Source of the DNA: Sporomusa ovata DSM 2662
GTDB lineage: Bacteria > Bacillota > Negativicutes > Sporomusales > Sporomusaceae
DNA: 64,000 bases
Assembly (NCBI RefSeq): GCF_000445445.1
Contig: NZ_ASXP01000002.1
Location: 124,001 to 188,000 of the forward strand
Direction: 5' to 3'
The translations under genes and the position numbers were made by a program. Shown piece by piece: positions 9,703 through 19,362 of the stretch. The notes below the pieces were generated by a model that worked only from the letters and a program-made list of their open reading frames with translations, was not told the DNA's origin and did not search any database. Position 1 is the first letter of the stretch; each line of letters starts with the position of its first letter.

Positions 9703-10940
9703 AATTTCACCCCTACCGCATAGCTAATAAAATATAGCAGCATTCCAACAAGACCACCGACAACCGAGCCATTGATTCGTATCATCTGCAAATCATCAAT
9801 CACTTTATCCTCAATATACACCACCAGCTCATCATTACTAAAGCTTTCTAGATAAGTATTGACAATTTGCCCGATCTGCCCATGATTTTGGCTAACCCAA
9901 CGGGCCAGTAAAACAGTCAAATATCGATCAGCCCAAGCCATTTTTTGTTCGTCAGCCGCAACGTCGTCTGCCAGCTTTGCCAGTTTTTTTACCACCCAGG
10001 TGACCCAGCCCACGGTAAGTTCTGGCTGGGACGCCGGCAAAACAACCACGTGTTCGGCCAACTTTACCAGCAAGGGGCGTAACACAGCCTCAGCCTTTGC
10101 TGCCAATACTGAATCCTGCTGCAAACCACTGGCAAATTCGGCCAACCAGGCCCGTAAACATTGGCGCAGCGGTAGTTCCCGCCCAGACTCCATTTCTTCC
10201 AGCAAACTGACAAGCTTGTCCTGAATTAAAGCAGCTACGGTCATGGGGTCAAGGTTTAGGAGGTTTTCTATTAGCCAACCAACCAGCTTACGCTGATTTT
10301 TCCTGGACGCATATGCATTCAATGCCTGACTGTATATATCGGCAATCAACTCGGTTAAGTATGGCTCACCTGCCATATGTTTTATTTCGGCTATGACCAA
10401 CTCAATCACTTTATCAGCAAAGCCTTTGGTAAGAGACCATTCCAGAGCTTGTCCGGACAGCGGCGCCAGCCTGATATTATCCTGATGCTCTTGCAGCAGT
10501 AACTCCAGCGCCGTGGATAGCTTGGCAGCATCCATCGCATAAACGGCTTCCCTGGCCACACCACCAGCTAAAGAGTAGAGTTGCTGCCTGGAGTCAGTCT
10601 TATTGACATAGCTTAGCACCAGTCGGGCTATCCCCGCCTTTTCCAGCGTTTCCTTAATATTCGCTGCTGTTACAATCTCTTCCTCAACCATCGTCACAAT
10701 GGCCTTAAAGATGCGATCCCGGTTTTTAGGGATAATCGCTGTCCGGTAAGGAATGGATAACGGTTTACGAAATAGCGCAGTTACCGCATACCAGTCGGCT
10801 AAACCCCCTACCATAGCAGCCCCAAAACCGCTGTGAATCAAGCCGCCCCAGAAGCTAACCTGCAGCGGATAGCTTAAAGCGAAACCAGTTGCAGCCCCAA
10901 TCAAAGTCAACCCTGCTTTATAAGCATTATTAACAGTCAA
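9699..10940 (-). CDS. DUF445 family membrane protein (first of pair)
   Basis: 413 aa, paralogue of its downstream neighbour: same N-terminal signature (GGLADWYAVTALFRKPL), helical body and C-terminal hydrophobic anchor (INGSVVGGLVGMLLYF). It starts at TTG with GAGGTG five bases upstream. The two genes form a two-gene operon, which suggests a hetero-oligomer (inference). Bases 10941-11184 upstream hold no gene that I can see; they carry the divergent regulatory region shared with the small plus-strand gene. Confidence 0.9.
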   Translation of the reverse strand: MTVNNAYKAGLTLIGAATGFALSYPLQVSFWGGLIHSGFGAAMVGGLADWYAVTALFRKPLSIPYRTAIIPKNRDRIFKAIVTMVEEEIVTAANIKETLEKAGIARLVLSYVNKTDSRQQLYSLAGGVAREAVYAMDAAKLSTALELLLQEHQDNIRLAPLSGQALEWSLTKGFADKVIELVIAEIKHMAGEPYLTELIADIYSQALNAYASRKNQRKLVGWLIENLLNLDPMTVAALIQDKLVSLLEEMESGRELPLRQCLRAWLAEFASGLQQDSVLAAKAEAVLRPLLVKLAEHVVVLPASQPELTVGWVTWVVKKLAKLADDVAADEQKMAWADRYLTVLLARWVSQNHGQIGQIVNTYLESFSNDELVVYIEDKVIDDLQMIRINGSVVGGLVGMLLYFISYAVGVKL

Positions 10941-11184
10941 CCTAGCACCTCTTGTTCTTGAAAATCTATTATTAATATTACACGCCTAAAGCATTGTTAC
11001 CACAAAATTATTGCCAATTATTGAAAGCCAGCACGTAGCCGTCCATTTCGTGAGCTTAGATGATATGGCAGCCTGTCATTACCTGTTATCTGCCACTACC
11101 CTAGCATGCCAGCTACATCGTCCTTTGCCACCACCGCCTAGGGTGAAGTACAATAAGATTATTCTATTGTAAGGAGTTGAGACA

Positions 11185-11367
11185 ATGTCAATACTATACT
11201 GGTTATGGCATACAATTACCGGCTGCCCTGAAATCCATTTAGATCACACCATGTATGGCACTACCCACTGCCGCACCTGTGGACGAGTTACGTTTGTCTC
11301 AGACACTCTCCCCAAAATTACCCGGCTCAAAATGCCAAACCGCCGTCATCGCCTTAGCTACCGGTGA
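11185..11367 (+). CDS. Small putative zinc-binding protein, 60 aa
   Basis: A strong ribosome site (AAGGAG, nine bases before ATG) supports translation. The protein has CPEIHLDH and HCRTCGR, a possible Cys/His metal site, then a basic tail. A possible promoter is TTGCCA with TACAAT 18 bases later (about 11124-11153). A short GC-rich hairpin (TACCCCGG / CCGGGGTA, 11371-11390) follows the stop. I do not recognise the family. Confidence 0.55.
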   Translation: MSILYWLWHTITGCPEIHLDHTMYGTTHCRTCGRVTFVSDTLPKITRLKMPNRRHRLSYR

Positions 11368-11402
11368 AATTACCCCGGTTTACCGGGGTATTACATATAA
11401 GC

Positions 11403-12152
11403 CTATACGATCAGCCTTTTGGTCATTAATCGTACAGCCAACGGCATTAGCACCATCGCTACTAGCGCAAGCACCCCGGCATGCACCAGCAGACCGGGGT
11501 TTGTGTTTCCCAGTGCCAAAGCCCGGCATACCTCAACACTATGGAAGATGGGATTAAGCCAGGCCACTACCTGCGCCCAGCCAGGCATTGAATGTATCGG
11601 GAAAAAAACACCCGAAAATAGGTAGGCTGGCGTCAAAAACAAGGTAATATAGTAATTAAAGCTATCAATATTAGCAGTTATGCCTGTATAGCAAATAGCC
11701 AATAGAGAAAACGTCAGGCCGGGAATAACCAGAAACAGAGGAATAAGGAGCGCCCACCAGGACTGAGTCTGACCTAAAATACTAATAACCGTTAAAATGA
11801 CCAGCCCAAAGATCATACTCTTAAAGGTGGCATATAGAATGTCCCCGGCCACAATATCCCGAACAGTAACCGGCCCGGCCAGCATAGCCTGAAATGTCTT
11901 TTGGTAATGCAGCCTGATAAAACTGCCATAGGTACACTCAAAGGACGCAGCAAACATGGATGAAGAAGCCACCATCCCAGGCGCGATATATTGAAGATAC
12001 GTCATGCCTTCCATATCCTGTACAAAGGTTCCCAGACCATAACCCATAGCAGTAAGATAGAGCAATGGTTCAACAAAATTAAACATAATATTGGTAAACC
12101 AAATTTTACGGAATACCGCCATATGGCGGGCAAAAATTCGTAAAGCGGCCAT
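11403..12152 (-). CDS. ABC-2 type transporter permease
   Basis: 249 aa with six hydrophobic segments and the ABC-2 permease pattern of the NodJ/DRA family (motif FLTPAYLFSGVFFP in the second half). The start chosen at 12152 overlaps the ATPase stop (TAATG) and has GGGGGAGAAG upstream; a longer in-frame start would run deep into the ATPase gene. With the preceding ATPase it should form a two-component exporter for a drug, lipid or polysaccharide; the substrate is unknown. Confidence 0.92.
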   Translation of the reverse strand: MAALRIFARHMAVFRKIWFTNIMFNFVEPLLYLTAMGYGLGTFVQDMEGMTYLQYIAPGMVASSSMFAASFECTYGSFIRLHYQKTFQAMLAGPVTVRDIVAGDILYATFKSMIFGLVILTVISILGQTQSWWALLIPLFLVIPGLTFSLLAICYTGITANIDSFNYYITLFLTPAYLFSGVFFPIHSMPGWAQVVAWLNPIFHSVEVCRALALGNTNPGLLVHAGVLALVAMVLMPLAVRLMTKRLIV

Positions 12153-13081
12153 TATGCTTCTCCCCCCATGCCAGTAAGTTTCAGAAACACATCTTCCATA
12201 TTGGAGGGCCGCAGCAAACAAGCATGCTTGGGTAGTCCCCATCCGGCAAGACTATCCCATAAACTTTCCCCATCGTCGGCATACAAAAATAAGCTGTCAA
12301 GCACCCGGATAACCTCACCGCCACAGGCTGATACCTTATCAGTCAGCCCTTCCGGTACCTGTGATAGTGGCAGATGCACTTCAATGGCATAAGGCCGGAC
12401 ATAGGTTGCTATTAGATACTGTGGGCTGCCTTCAGCCAGGATAGTGCCCTCATGCATGACCACCAAACTGTCACATAGCTGTACGGCCTCTTCCATATAG
12501 TGCGTCGTCAGCACCAAGGTTACCCCTTCCGCTTTGAGGCTCCGTAGTTTTTGCCACACCAAATGCCTTGCTTGGGGATCAAGGCCGGTCGTAGGTTCAT
12601 CTAAGATAACAAGATCCGGACGGTTCATGAGTGCTCTGGCAATAACCAAGCGGCGTTTCAGACCACCTGATAAACTTTCAATATTGCTATTTTCCTTATC
12701 CTCCAGCCCCATAAACACCAGCAAATTTTTGCCCCGCAACCGCGACTCAGTGCGGGTTAACCCATAAATTAGACCATACACTTCAAGATTCTCAATAACA
12801 GTCAAAGCAGCATCGAGATTGTCTTCCTGGGATACAACCCCTAACCTGGCTTTAATTGCTGGCGGCGTTAACCGGAAGGACTCACCAAATAGCCATAATT
12901 CACCCTCTTCCACTGTGGACATGCCATACATCATCTGCATGGTTGTTGTTTTGCCTGCACCATTATGTCCCAGAAAACCAAAGCATTCTCCAGCCTTGAT
13001 GCTAAAGGAAATGCCTTTGAGCGCCCGAAAGTCACCATAGGTCTTACCCAAGTTTTCCGCCCTGACAACAGTTTCATTCAT
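12152..13081 (-). CDS. ABC transporter ATP-binding protein (NodI/DrrA-like)
   Basis: About 309 aa. Walker A GHNGAGKTT, signature LSGGLKRRL, Walker B LVILDEPTTGLD, H-loop TTHYMEEA, then a C-terminal region typical of DrrA/NodI ATPases (IEVHLPLSQVPEGL). The ATG at 13081 is preceded by AAGGTGAT, better than the in-frame start at 13108. It precedes and overlaps its permease by one base. Confidence 0.94.
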   Translation of the reverse strand: MNETVVRAENLGKTYGDFRALKGISFSIKAGECFGFLGHNGAGKTTTMQMMYGMSTVEEGELWLFGESFRLTPPAIKARLGVVSQEDNLDAALTVIENLEVYGLIYGLTRTESRLRGKNLLVFMGLEDKENSNIESLSGGLKRRLVIARALMNRPDLVILDEPTTGLDPQARHLVWQKLRSLKAEGVTLVLTTHYMEEAVQLCDSLVVMHEGTILAEGSPQYLIATYVRPYAIEVHLPLSQVPEGLTDKVSACGGEVIRVLDSLFLYADDGESLWDSLAGWGLPKHACLLRPSNMEDVFLKLTGMGGEA

Positions 13082-13122
13082 AGTATCACCTTTTCTTGGG
13101 GTCTGCACTGACCCCCATTTGC

Positions 13123-13170
13123 AAAAAGAGTAGTGGTTATTATTATAGTAATAATACCACTACTCTTTAA
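13123..13170 (-). terminator. Terminator of the ilv-leu operon
   Basis: A long inverted repeat (AGAGTAGTGGTATTATTA and its complement, one bulged base) is followed by TTTTT on the minus strand, between the end of ilvB and the ABC ATPase gene. Confidence 0.85.
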
Positions 13171-13190
13171 AAATTTCACCCTAATTTATC

Positions 13191-14861
13191 CTAATCCATA
13201 TTCACGTACTCATCCATGCTTCCGCCGGGAGCAATCATGGGTGTTACCAGGTCATTGGTCGCGATATTTGCTACAATAAGCCCCGGGCCTTGTCGCTGCC
13301 AGGCAGCAGCAAAGGCTTCACTAAATTCGGCCAGACTATTGGTCACAGTTGCCGGAATAGTAAAGGCGCCGGCAAAGGCCTTAAAGTCCATTGCATGGGG
13401 CAACAGCGAATTTGCATACCGTTTGCCATAAAAGCAATGCTGCAATTGTCTGACCATACCTAAGCTGTAATTATTGATGACAATTGAGATAATCGGCTGC
13501 TTCTCAACCGCTACCGTGTAGAGTTCACACCCTGTCATCTTGAATCCGCCATCACCGACAATATGAACGACCCGTTTATTGGGCATAGCCAGTTGTGCCC
13601 CAACGGCAGCAGGCAGGCCAAATCCCATGGCCCCAAGACCGCCGGATGTTAAAAATCCACGCGGACTCTTGACTTCCAGGTACTGGGCAGCCCACATTTG
13701 GTGCTGACCTACATCGGTAACATAGATTACGTCTTGCCCACCTGTCTGCCGGTTGAGCTCACGCATAACTAAAGGAGCTGTAAGTACATCCTCAGGAATA
13801 ACGGTTTTATTCTCAGCCTGGGACTGTCTAATGGCAGCCCACCAAGCTGACAGATCGCCTGGTGTTACCGCCCGCAGCAGTTCTTCCAGAATCATATTCA
13901 TCTCACCAACCAACGGCACGGCAGCATCTACATTTTTATGTACTTCTGCCGGGTCGATGTCAATATGAATGATAGTCTTGCCGGCAGCATAACTGGCACG
14001 GTCACCTGTTACCCTGTCGTTGAACCGGCTGCCTGTTACAATCAGCACATCGGCATCATGAACTACATGATTAGCTGCTTTGAGACCATGCAGACCTGTC
14101 ATACCCAAAAGATTGCTATGTCCGCCTGGAAATGCACCAATACCCATTAAGGTAGTAACAACTGGCAGATTACAGTGCTCAGCAAATTTTTTTAACGTTG
14201 CACCCGCATTGGCACTAATACAGCCGCCGCCAGCGATGATAACCGGCCGCTTAGCCGCACTGATGGCAGCTGCTGCCTTGACTATCCGGGCCGGAAGATC
14301 AGGCGACTGCCTGACAAGGGTTGAACGTGAATACACAGACTCAATATTAGTAAAATCATAGGTATTGCTTTGAATATCGCGTGGTACATCGACAAGTACC
14401 GGCCCAGGCCGTCCTGAGCGGGCTATGTCAAAAGCCCGCCACATAATTTCAGGCAGCTTTTTTATATCTTTGACTAAGAAATTATGCTTGGTAATCGGCA
14501 TAGTAATGCCGGTAATGTCAATCTCCTGAAAAGCATCCCGGCCAATTAGATTTGTTTGTACCTGCCCGGTAATCGCCACAACGGGTACAGAATCCATAAA
14601 TGCCGTGGCTAAACCGGTGACCAAATTAGTAGCACCCGGTCCCGATGTTGCAAGACATACCCCAACCTGACCGCTTGCTCTGGCATAGCCATCAGCCGCA
14701 TGAGCGGCTCCCTGCTCATGTACGGTCAGCACATGGTGTATCTTTGAATCGTAAAGCGCGTCAAACAGCGGCAAATTTGTTCCACCCGGATAACCGAATA
14801 CTGTGTCTACGCCCTCTTTAAGCAGAGATGCAACAATAGCTTGTGCACCTGTCATGAGCAT
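13191..14861 (-). CDS. ilvB: Acetolactate synthase, large (catalytic) subunit
   Basis: 556 aa, full length. This ThDP enzyme joins two pyruvates (valine/leucine branch), or pyruvate and 2-oxobutyrate (isoleucine branch). Visible features: catalytic Glu region VHEQGAAHAADGYARASG, the FAD/ThDP fold centre SGPGATNLVTGL, and the ThDP/metal motif VGDGGFKMTGCELYT...INNYSLG. It is the last gene of the operon; its regulatory subunit ilvN is the first, an unusual separation. Ribosome site GAGGTG. Confidence 0.96.
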   Translation of the reverse strand: MLMTGAQAIVASLLKEGVDTVFGYPGGTNLPLFDALYDSKIHHVLTVHEQGAAHAADGYARASGQVGVCLATSGPGATNLVTGLATAFMDSVPVVAITGQVQTNLIGRDAFQEIDITGITMPITKHNFLVKDIKKLPEIMWRAFDIARSGRPGPVLVDVPRDIQSNTYDFTNIESVYSRSTLVRQSPDLPARIVKAAAAISAAKRPVIIAGGGCISANAGATLKKFAEHCNLPVVTTLMGIGAFPGGHSNLLGMTGLHGLKAANHVVHDADVLIVTGSRFNDRVTGDRASYAAGKTIIHIDIDPAEVHKNVDAAVPLVGEMNMILEELLRAVTPGDLSAWWAAIRQSQAENKTVIPEDVLTAPLVMRELNRQTGGQDVIYVTDVGQHQMWAAQYLEVKSPRGFLTSGGLGAMGFGLPAAVGAQLAMPNKRVVHIVGDGGFKMTGCELYTVAVEKQPIISIVINNYSLGMVRQLQHCFYGKRYANSLLPHAMDFKAFAGAFTIPATVTNSLAEFSEAFAAAWQRQGPGLIVANIATNDLVTPMIAPGGSMDEYVNMD

Positions 14862-14872
14862 AGCGGTTCACC

Positions 14873-15946
14873 TCACTTCAACCGATTGATTACTTGTTGC
14901 CCCATTTCCTCGGTAGAAACCTTGGTAAGTCCCTGCTGATAAATATCTGGTGTGCGATAGCCATCAACCAACACTTGATCCACGGCAGCTTCAATCATAG
15001 CAGCTATCTGTTCACTGCCTAAGGAATATCTAAACATCATGGCAGCCGACAAAATGGTTCCCAGTGGATTGGCCAGGCCCAGCCCGGCAATATCCGGTGC
15101 TGAGCCATGGATTGGCTCATATAGTCCGGTGCCGTCACCCAGGCTGGCTGATGGCAAAAGGCCAATTGAGCCTGAGAGTACGGCGGCTTCATCACTCAAA
15201 ATATCACCAAACAAATTGCCGGTGACAAGTACATCAAAGCTTCCCGGATTTAGTACCAACTGCATGGCACAGTTATCTACATACATATGGTTTATTTCCA
15301 CTTGCGTGAAGGCTGCTGCCATTTCGTTGGCCACCTTGCGCCAGAGACGGGAAGTAGCCAATACATTAGCTTTGTCCACTGATGTAACTTTACCTTTACG
15401 TCCAATAGCGCTCCGGCAGGCCAGACGTAGAATCCGCTCGATCTCCGGACGGCTATATCCTTCCCGATCCCAGGCCAGTTCAACGTCGTTAACTATGGTT
15501 GCTTCCTGACGAGCCCCGTAATAAATGCCGCCATTAAGCTCCCGCACAATCAAAATATCCACTGCGTTTACAATCTCCGGCTTTAATGGTGATTGCGCAG
15601 CCAGCGCCGGGAAAACCTTGATTGGTCGCAAATTAGCATATAGCTCCAAGGATTTACGCAAACCCAAAATAGCCTTTTCTGCTCTGAGTTCTGGTGCAAC
15701 ATGATCCCATTTAGGGCCGCCAACAGCGCCTAATAATACACCATCAGCCTTACGGCAGGCATCTATTGTATCTTCAGGCAGCGGTACACCATAAGCATCA
15801 ATGGCTGCCCCTCCAGCCTGCTTAGTTTCATGAGTAAAACTATAACCACATTTCTTTGCTGCCGCCTGCGATACCCGCAGAGCTTCTGCTGTGATTTCGG
15901 CACCAATGCCATCACCAGGAATAACTACAATATGTTTACTACTCAT
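14873..15946 (-). CDS. leuB: 3-isopropylmalate dehydrogenase
   Basis: 357 aa. Oxidative decarboxylation of 3-isopropylmalate with NAD, third step of leucine synthesis. It begins IVVIPGDGIGAEI, has the substrate/metal region SVDKANVLATSRLWR and GDILSDEAAVLSGSIGLLPSAS, and the NAD-binding HGSAPDIAG. The ATG at 15946 has GGAGGTAACA before it. It lies 12 bp before ilvB and 66 bp after leuD. Confidence 0.96.
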   Translation of the reverse strand: MSSKHIVVIPGDGIGAEITAEALRVSQAAAKKCGYSFTHETKQAGGAAIDAYGVPLPEDTIDACRKADGVLLGAVGGPKWDHVAPELRAEKAILGLRKSLELYANLRPIKVFPALAAQSPLKPEIVNAVDILIVRELNGGIYYGARQEATIVNDVELAWDREGYSRPEIERILRLACRSAIGRKGKVTSVDKANVLATSRLWRKVANEMAAAFTQVEINHMYVDNCAMQLVLNPGSFDVLVTGNLFGDILSDEAAVLSGSIGLLPSASLGDGTGLYEPIHGSAPDIAGLGLANPLGTILSAAMMFRYSLGSEQIAAMIEAAVDQVLVDGYRTPDIYQQGLTKVSTEEMGQQVINRLK

Positions 15947-16012
15947 TGTTACCTCCCTACCCAACACTGGGGAGAGAAATTACCTCAGTGCGATGACGAG
16001 GCAATTTCATCT

Positions 16013-16516
16013 TTAATTATTTTTCTTTGCCAGTTGTTGCTGTGTATAAGCAACCAAACCACCGGCCTGTGCAATATCCTGGATAAAACCAGGCAGCGCC
16101 GGGATGGTGAACTTTTCGCCAGATGCCAGATTTTCGGCCTGACCAGCCGCTAAATCCACTGCCAGCATATCCCCATCCTTAATATTAATTTCGCCTTCAC
16201 CCAGCTCAATAAGCGGCAGCCCGATATTAATCGCATTACGGTAGAAGATACGGGCAAAGCTTTCAGCAACTACACAGGCAACACCTGCAGCCTTCAGTGC
16301 CCCTGGTGCATGTTCCCGTGACGAACCACAACCAAAGTTTTTACCTGCGACAATCATGTCACCCTCTTTAACCTTGCCGGCAAAAGTCGGGTCAATATCT
16401 TCCATAGCATGAAGGGCCAATTCTTTCATATCGGCAGTATTCAGGTACCGTGCCGGAATAATGACATCTGTATCCACATTATCGCCATAGCGCCATACTT
16501 TTCCGGTAAACCTCAT
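16013..16516 (-). CDS. leuD: 3-isopropylmalate dehydratase, small subunit
   Basis: 167 aa, the short form. The swivelling domain of isopropylmalate isomerase, with DTDVIIPARYLN and NFGCGSSREHAP. Its ATG overlaps the leuC stop by one base (TAATG), so the two subunits are probably translated at a fixed ratio. Ribosome site GGAGGT. Confidence 0.95.
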   Translation of the reverse strand: MRFTGKVWRYGDNVDTDVIIPARYLNTADMKELALHAMEDIDPTFAGKVKEGDMIVAGKNFGCGSSREHAPGALKAAGVACVVAESFARIFYRNAINIGLPLIELGEGEINIKDGDMLAVDLAAGQAENLASGEKFTIPALPGFIQDIAQAGGLVAYTQQQLAKKNN

Positions 16517-17781
16517 TATGCTACCTCCTCAGGACTGGCAATCCGGCCTGCTACAGCACTTGCTGCCGCCACCGCCGGACTGGCTAGATATACCTCACTG
16601 TCAACATGCCCCATCCGTCCGCGGAAGTTGCGGTTTGTTGTTGCCACTGCCCGCTCGCCTTTGGCCATTATACCCATATGTCCGCCCAAACATGGACCGC
16701 AGGTCGGTGTGCTGACAACAGCGCCGGCTTTCACAAAAATCTCCACATACCCTAATTTTACCGCTTCCAGATATACGTCCTGACTACCAGGGATAATTAT
16801 GGTTCTAACATCTTCATGCACCTGTTTACCGTCCAATATGGCAGCCGCCTGCGCTAAATCCTCAATTCGTCCATTCGTGCAGGAGCCAATAATTACTTGG
16901 TTAATGGGGGTAGGAGCAATTTCGCTAACCGAGCGCACATTTTCCGGCAAATGCGGCAATGCCACTACTGGTGTGAGCTTATCTAAATTAATCGTAACTG
17001 TTCTTATATATTCGGCACCCGGGTCAGCAGCAACAGGCGTATACGCCCGTTTAACCCGCCCGGATAAATATTGCTCGGTAATGCTGTCTACGGGGAAAAT
17101 GCCATTCTTTGCCCCGGCTTCAATCGCCATATTGGCAATTGTCAGCCTATCGGTCATGGTAAGTGAAGCTAGTCCCGGCCCTGTAAACTCTAACGACTGG
17201 TAACGTGCCCCATCAACACCAATCATGCCAATAAGTGTTAACACTACATCCTTACCTGATACCCACTTAGTAAGTTTACCGGTCAGTTCAACTTTAATGC
17301 TGGCAGGAACCTTAAACCAGGTTTCCCCTGTTGCCATCGCACAAGCCATATCGGTAGAACCAACACCAGTGGCAAATGCACCCACGGCGCCATAGGTACA
17401 GGTATGAGAGTCAGCGCCAATAATTACTTCCCCTGGAGCCACCAATCCCTGCTCAGGCAATAGTACATGTTCAATACCCATCCGTCCGACTTCAAAATAG
17501 TGGGTTATATTTTGCTTCCTGGCAAACTCCCGCATGGTTTTAGCCATCTCTGCCGATTTTATATCCTTATTCGGCGTAAAATGGTCAGGAACAAGTGCAA
17601 TTTTGTCTTTATCAAAAACCTTATCGCTAATTTGCTCAAATTCTTTGATGGCTGGCGGTGATGTAATATCATTGCCCAACACCAGATCCAGCTTAGCTTT
17701 GATAAGCTGCCCTGGCTGGACTTCATTTAAACCGGCATGTTTGGCAAAGATTTTTTCTGTCATCGTCATCGGTCTAGCCAT
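16516..17781 (-). CDS. leuC: 3-isopropylmalate dehydratase, large subunit
   Basis: About 421 aa. The 4Fe-4S-containing subunit of isopropylmalate isomerase; cluster cysteines are in SCTNGRIEDL and TPTCGPCLGG, and the aconitase signature GADSHTCTYGAVGAFATGVG is present. The short, leuC2/HACN-like form is usual in Clostridia and Negativicutes. The start at 17781 (RBS AAGGGGGG) overlaps the leuA stop by 8 bases. Confidence 0.95.
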   Translation of the reverse strand: MARPMTMTEKIFAKHAGLNEVQPGQLIKAKLDLVLGNDITSPPAIKEFEQISDKVFDKDKIALVPDHFTPNKDIKSAEMAKTMREFARKQNITHYFEVGRMGIEHVLLPEQGLVAPGEVIIGADSHTCTYGAVGAFATGVGSTDMACAMATGETWFKVPASIKVELTGKLTKWVSGKDVVLTLIGMIGVDGARYQSLEFTGPGLASLTMTDRLTIANMAIEAGAKNGIFPVDSITEQYLSGRVKRAYTPVAADPGAEYIRTVTINLDKLTPVVALPHLPENVRSVSEIAPTPINQVIIGSCTNGRIEDLAQAAAILDGKQVHEDVRTIIIPGSQDVYLEAVKLGYVEIFVKAGAVVSTPTCGPCLGGHMGIMAKGERAVATTNRNFRGRMGHVDSEVYLASPAVAAASAVAGRIASPEEVA

Positions 17782-19330
17782 GATGGTTACCCCCCTTAGC
17801 TTCTTCAATTGCGGGAAAACCGCAAACAGCCAGCATTTTGTTAATTGCATTGACATAGGCTTTAGCACTTGCTTCGATTACATCTATGGCCAGACCCCGT
17901 CCGCTAAAGATTCGACCGTCCCGCTCAATCCAGGCAGTCGCTTCACCCAGCGCATCTTCACCAGAAGTGACTGCTTTCAATTGATAGTCCTTAAGACCCA
18001 CTGGAAACCCTACAGCCTGCTCGACGGCCTTGAAGACAGCATCCACAGGGCCGGTACCGCAACCGGCGGCTTCCGCTACGCCGGCACTTGTTCTGAGCTG
18101 AACAGAGGCTGTAGCCAATATGTTATTGCCACTGGCTACATGGTGATACGTAAGTGTATACCATTCCGGCCTTACCGCTGATTTTTCCACAATCAAAGCT
18201 TCAATATCCCGGTCAAATACCATCTTCTTTCGATCTGCCAAATCCTTAAACTTGGCAAACAGCGTATTAATGGTGTCGACATCAAATTCATAGCCCAGAT
18301 ATTTAAGCCGCTCTTCGAAAGCATGACGCCCGGAATGCTTGCCAAGCACAATGGCATTTCGGCTAACGCCCACTGATTCGGGACTCATAATCTCATAGGT
18401 CAATGGGTTATTAAGCACCCCATGCTGGTGAATACCGGATTCGTGAGCAAAAGCATTATCCCCCACTACTGCTTTATTCGGCGGTACGGCAATGCCTGTC
18501 AGCGCACTGACAAGGCGCGAAGTCCGATAAATCTGCCTGGTATTGATAGTAGCCACCGCGTGGTAATACTCACGGCGAGTCTGCAGTGCCATCACCAGTT
18601 CTTCCATGGCGGCATTACCAGCCCGTTCTCCCAAACCATTAATAGTACATTCCACCTGACCGGCACCGGCAGCAACTGCTGCCAGTGAATTGGCCACAGC
18701 CATACCCAAATCATCATGACAATGCACACTAATGACGGCTTCATTGATATTAGGTACATGTTCGCGGACATAAGTGATGAGTGCCCCAAATTCTACCGGT
18801 GTAGTATAACCCACTGTATCCGGGATATTGATAACATTAGCACCGGCAGCAATGGCCCGCTCATATACCTGACATAAGAAATCCCAATCAGAGCGTGAAG
18901 CATCTTCTGCCGAAAACTCAACATCAGCTACCAGGCTCTTAGCATAGCGCACAGCCTTTTCGGCCCGCTCCAACAGTTCAGCACGGGTCATTTGTAATTT
19001 GTGTTTAAGATGAATATCGCTGGTAGCGATAAAGGTGTGTATCCGAGGCTTATCAGCCCTTTTTACAGCCTTATACGCTGTTTCAATATCCTTTTCAGTG
19101 GCGCGGGCCAGTGCCGCAATTGTCGGGCCTTTTACCCTGGCGGCAATTTGGCTCACAGCCTCAAAATCGCCGGGCGAGGCAACCGGAAACCCGGCTTCAA
19201 TGACATCAACCTGTAGCTTTGCGAGTGCTAGAGCAATTTCCACCTTTTCTTCTGTTTGTAAGCTTACTCCGGGCGTTTGCTCACCATCGCGGAGAGTAGT
19301 GTCGAATATTTGAATTCTTCGAGCTTCCAT
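17774..19330 (-). CDS. leuA: 2-isopropylmalate synthase
   Basis: 518 aa. Condenses acetyl-CoA with 2-oxoisovalerate, the committed step to leucine. N-terminal TIM barrel with DTTLRDGEQTPGV and the metal site HCHDDLGMAVANS; a C-terminal LeuA regulatory domain (about 390-510) should bind leucine for feedback inhibition. First of the leu genes, 32 bp after ilvC. Confidence 0.95.
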   Translation of the reverse strand: MEARRIQIFDTTLRDGEQTPGVSLQTEEKVEIALALAKLQVDVIEAGFPVASPGDFEAVSQIAARVKGPTIAALARATEKDIETAYKAVKRADKPRIHTFIATSDIHLKHKLQMTRAELLERAEKAVRYAKSLVADVEFSAEDASRSDWDFLCQVYERAIAAGANVINIPDTVGYTTPVEFGALITYVREHVPNINEAVISVHCHDDLGMAVANSLAAVAAGAGQVECTINGLGERAGNAAMEELVMALQTRREYYHAVATINTRQIYRTSRLVSALTGIAVPPNKAVVGDNAFAHESGIHQHGVLNNPLTYEIMSPESVGVSRNAIVLGKHSGRHAFEERLKYLGYEFDVDTINTLFAKFKDLADRKKMVFDRDIEALIVEKSAVRPEWYTLTYHHVASGNNILATASVQLRTSAGVAEAAGCGTGPVDAVFKAVEQAVGFPVGLKDYQLKAVTSGEDALGEATAWIERDGRIFSGRGLAIDVIEASAKAYVNAINKMLAVCGFPAIEEAKGGNHHG

Positions 19331-19362
19331 GTCATTGCCTCGCTTTCCTATATTTGTACTTC

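Noticed and set aside
17534..18181. Plus-strand frame of 215 codons across leuC/leuA
   Set aside because: Spans two real genes on the other strand, no start signal.
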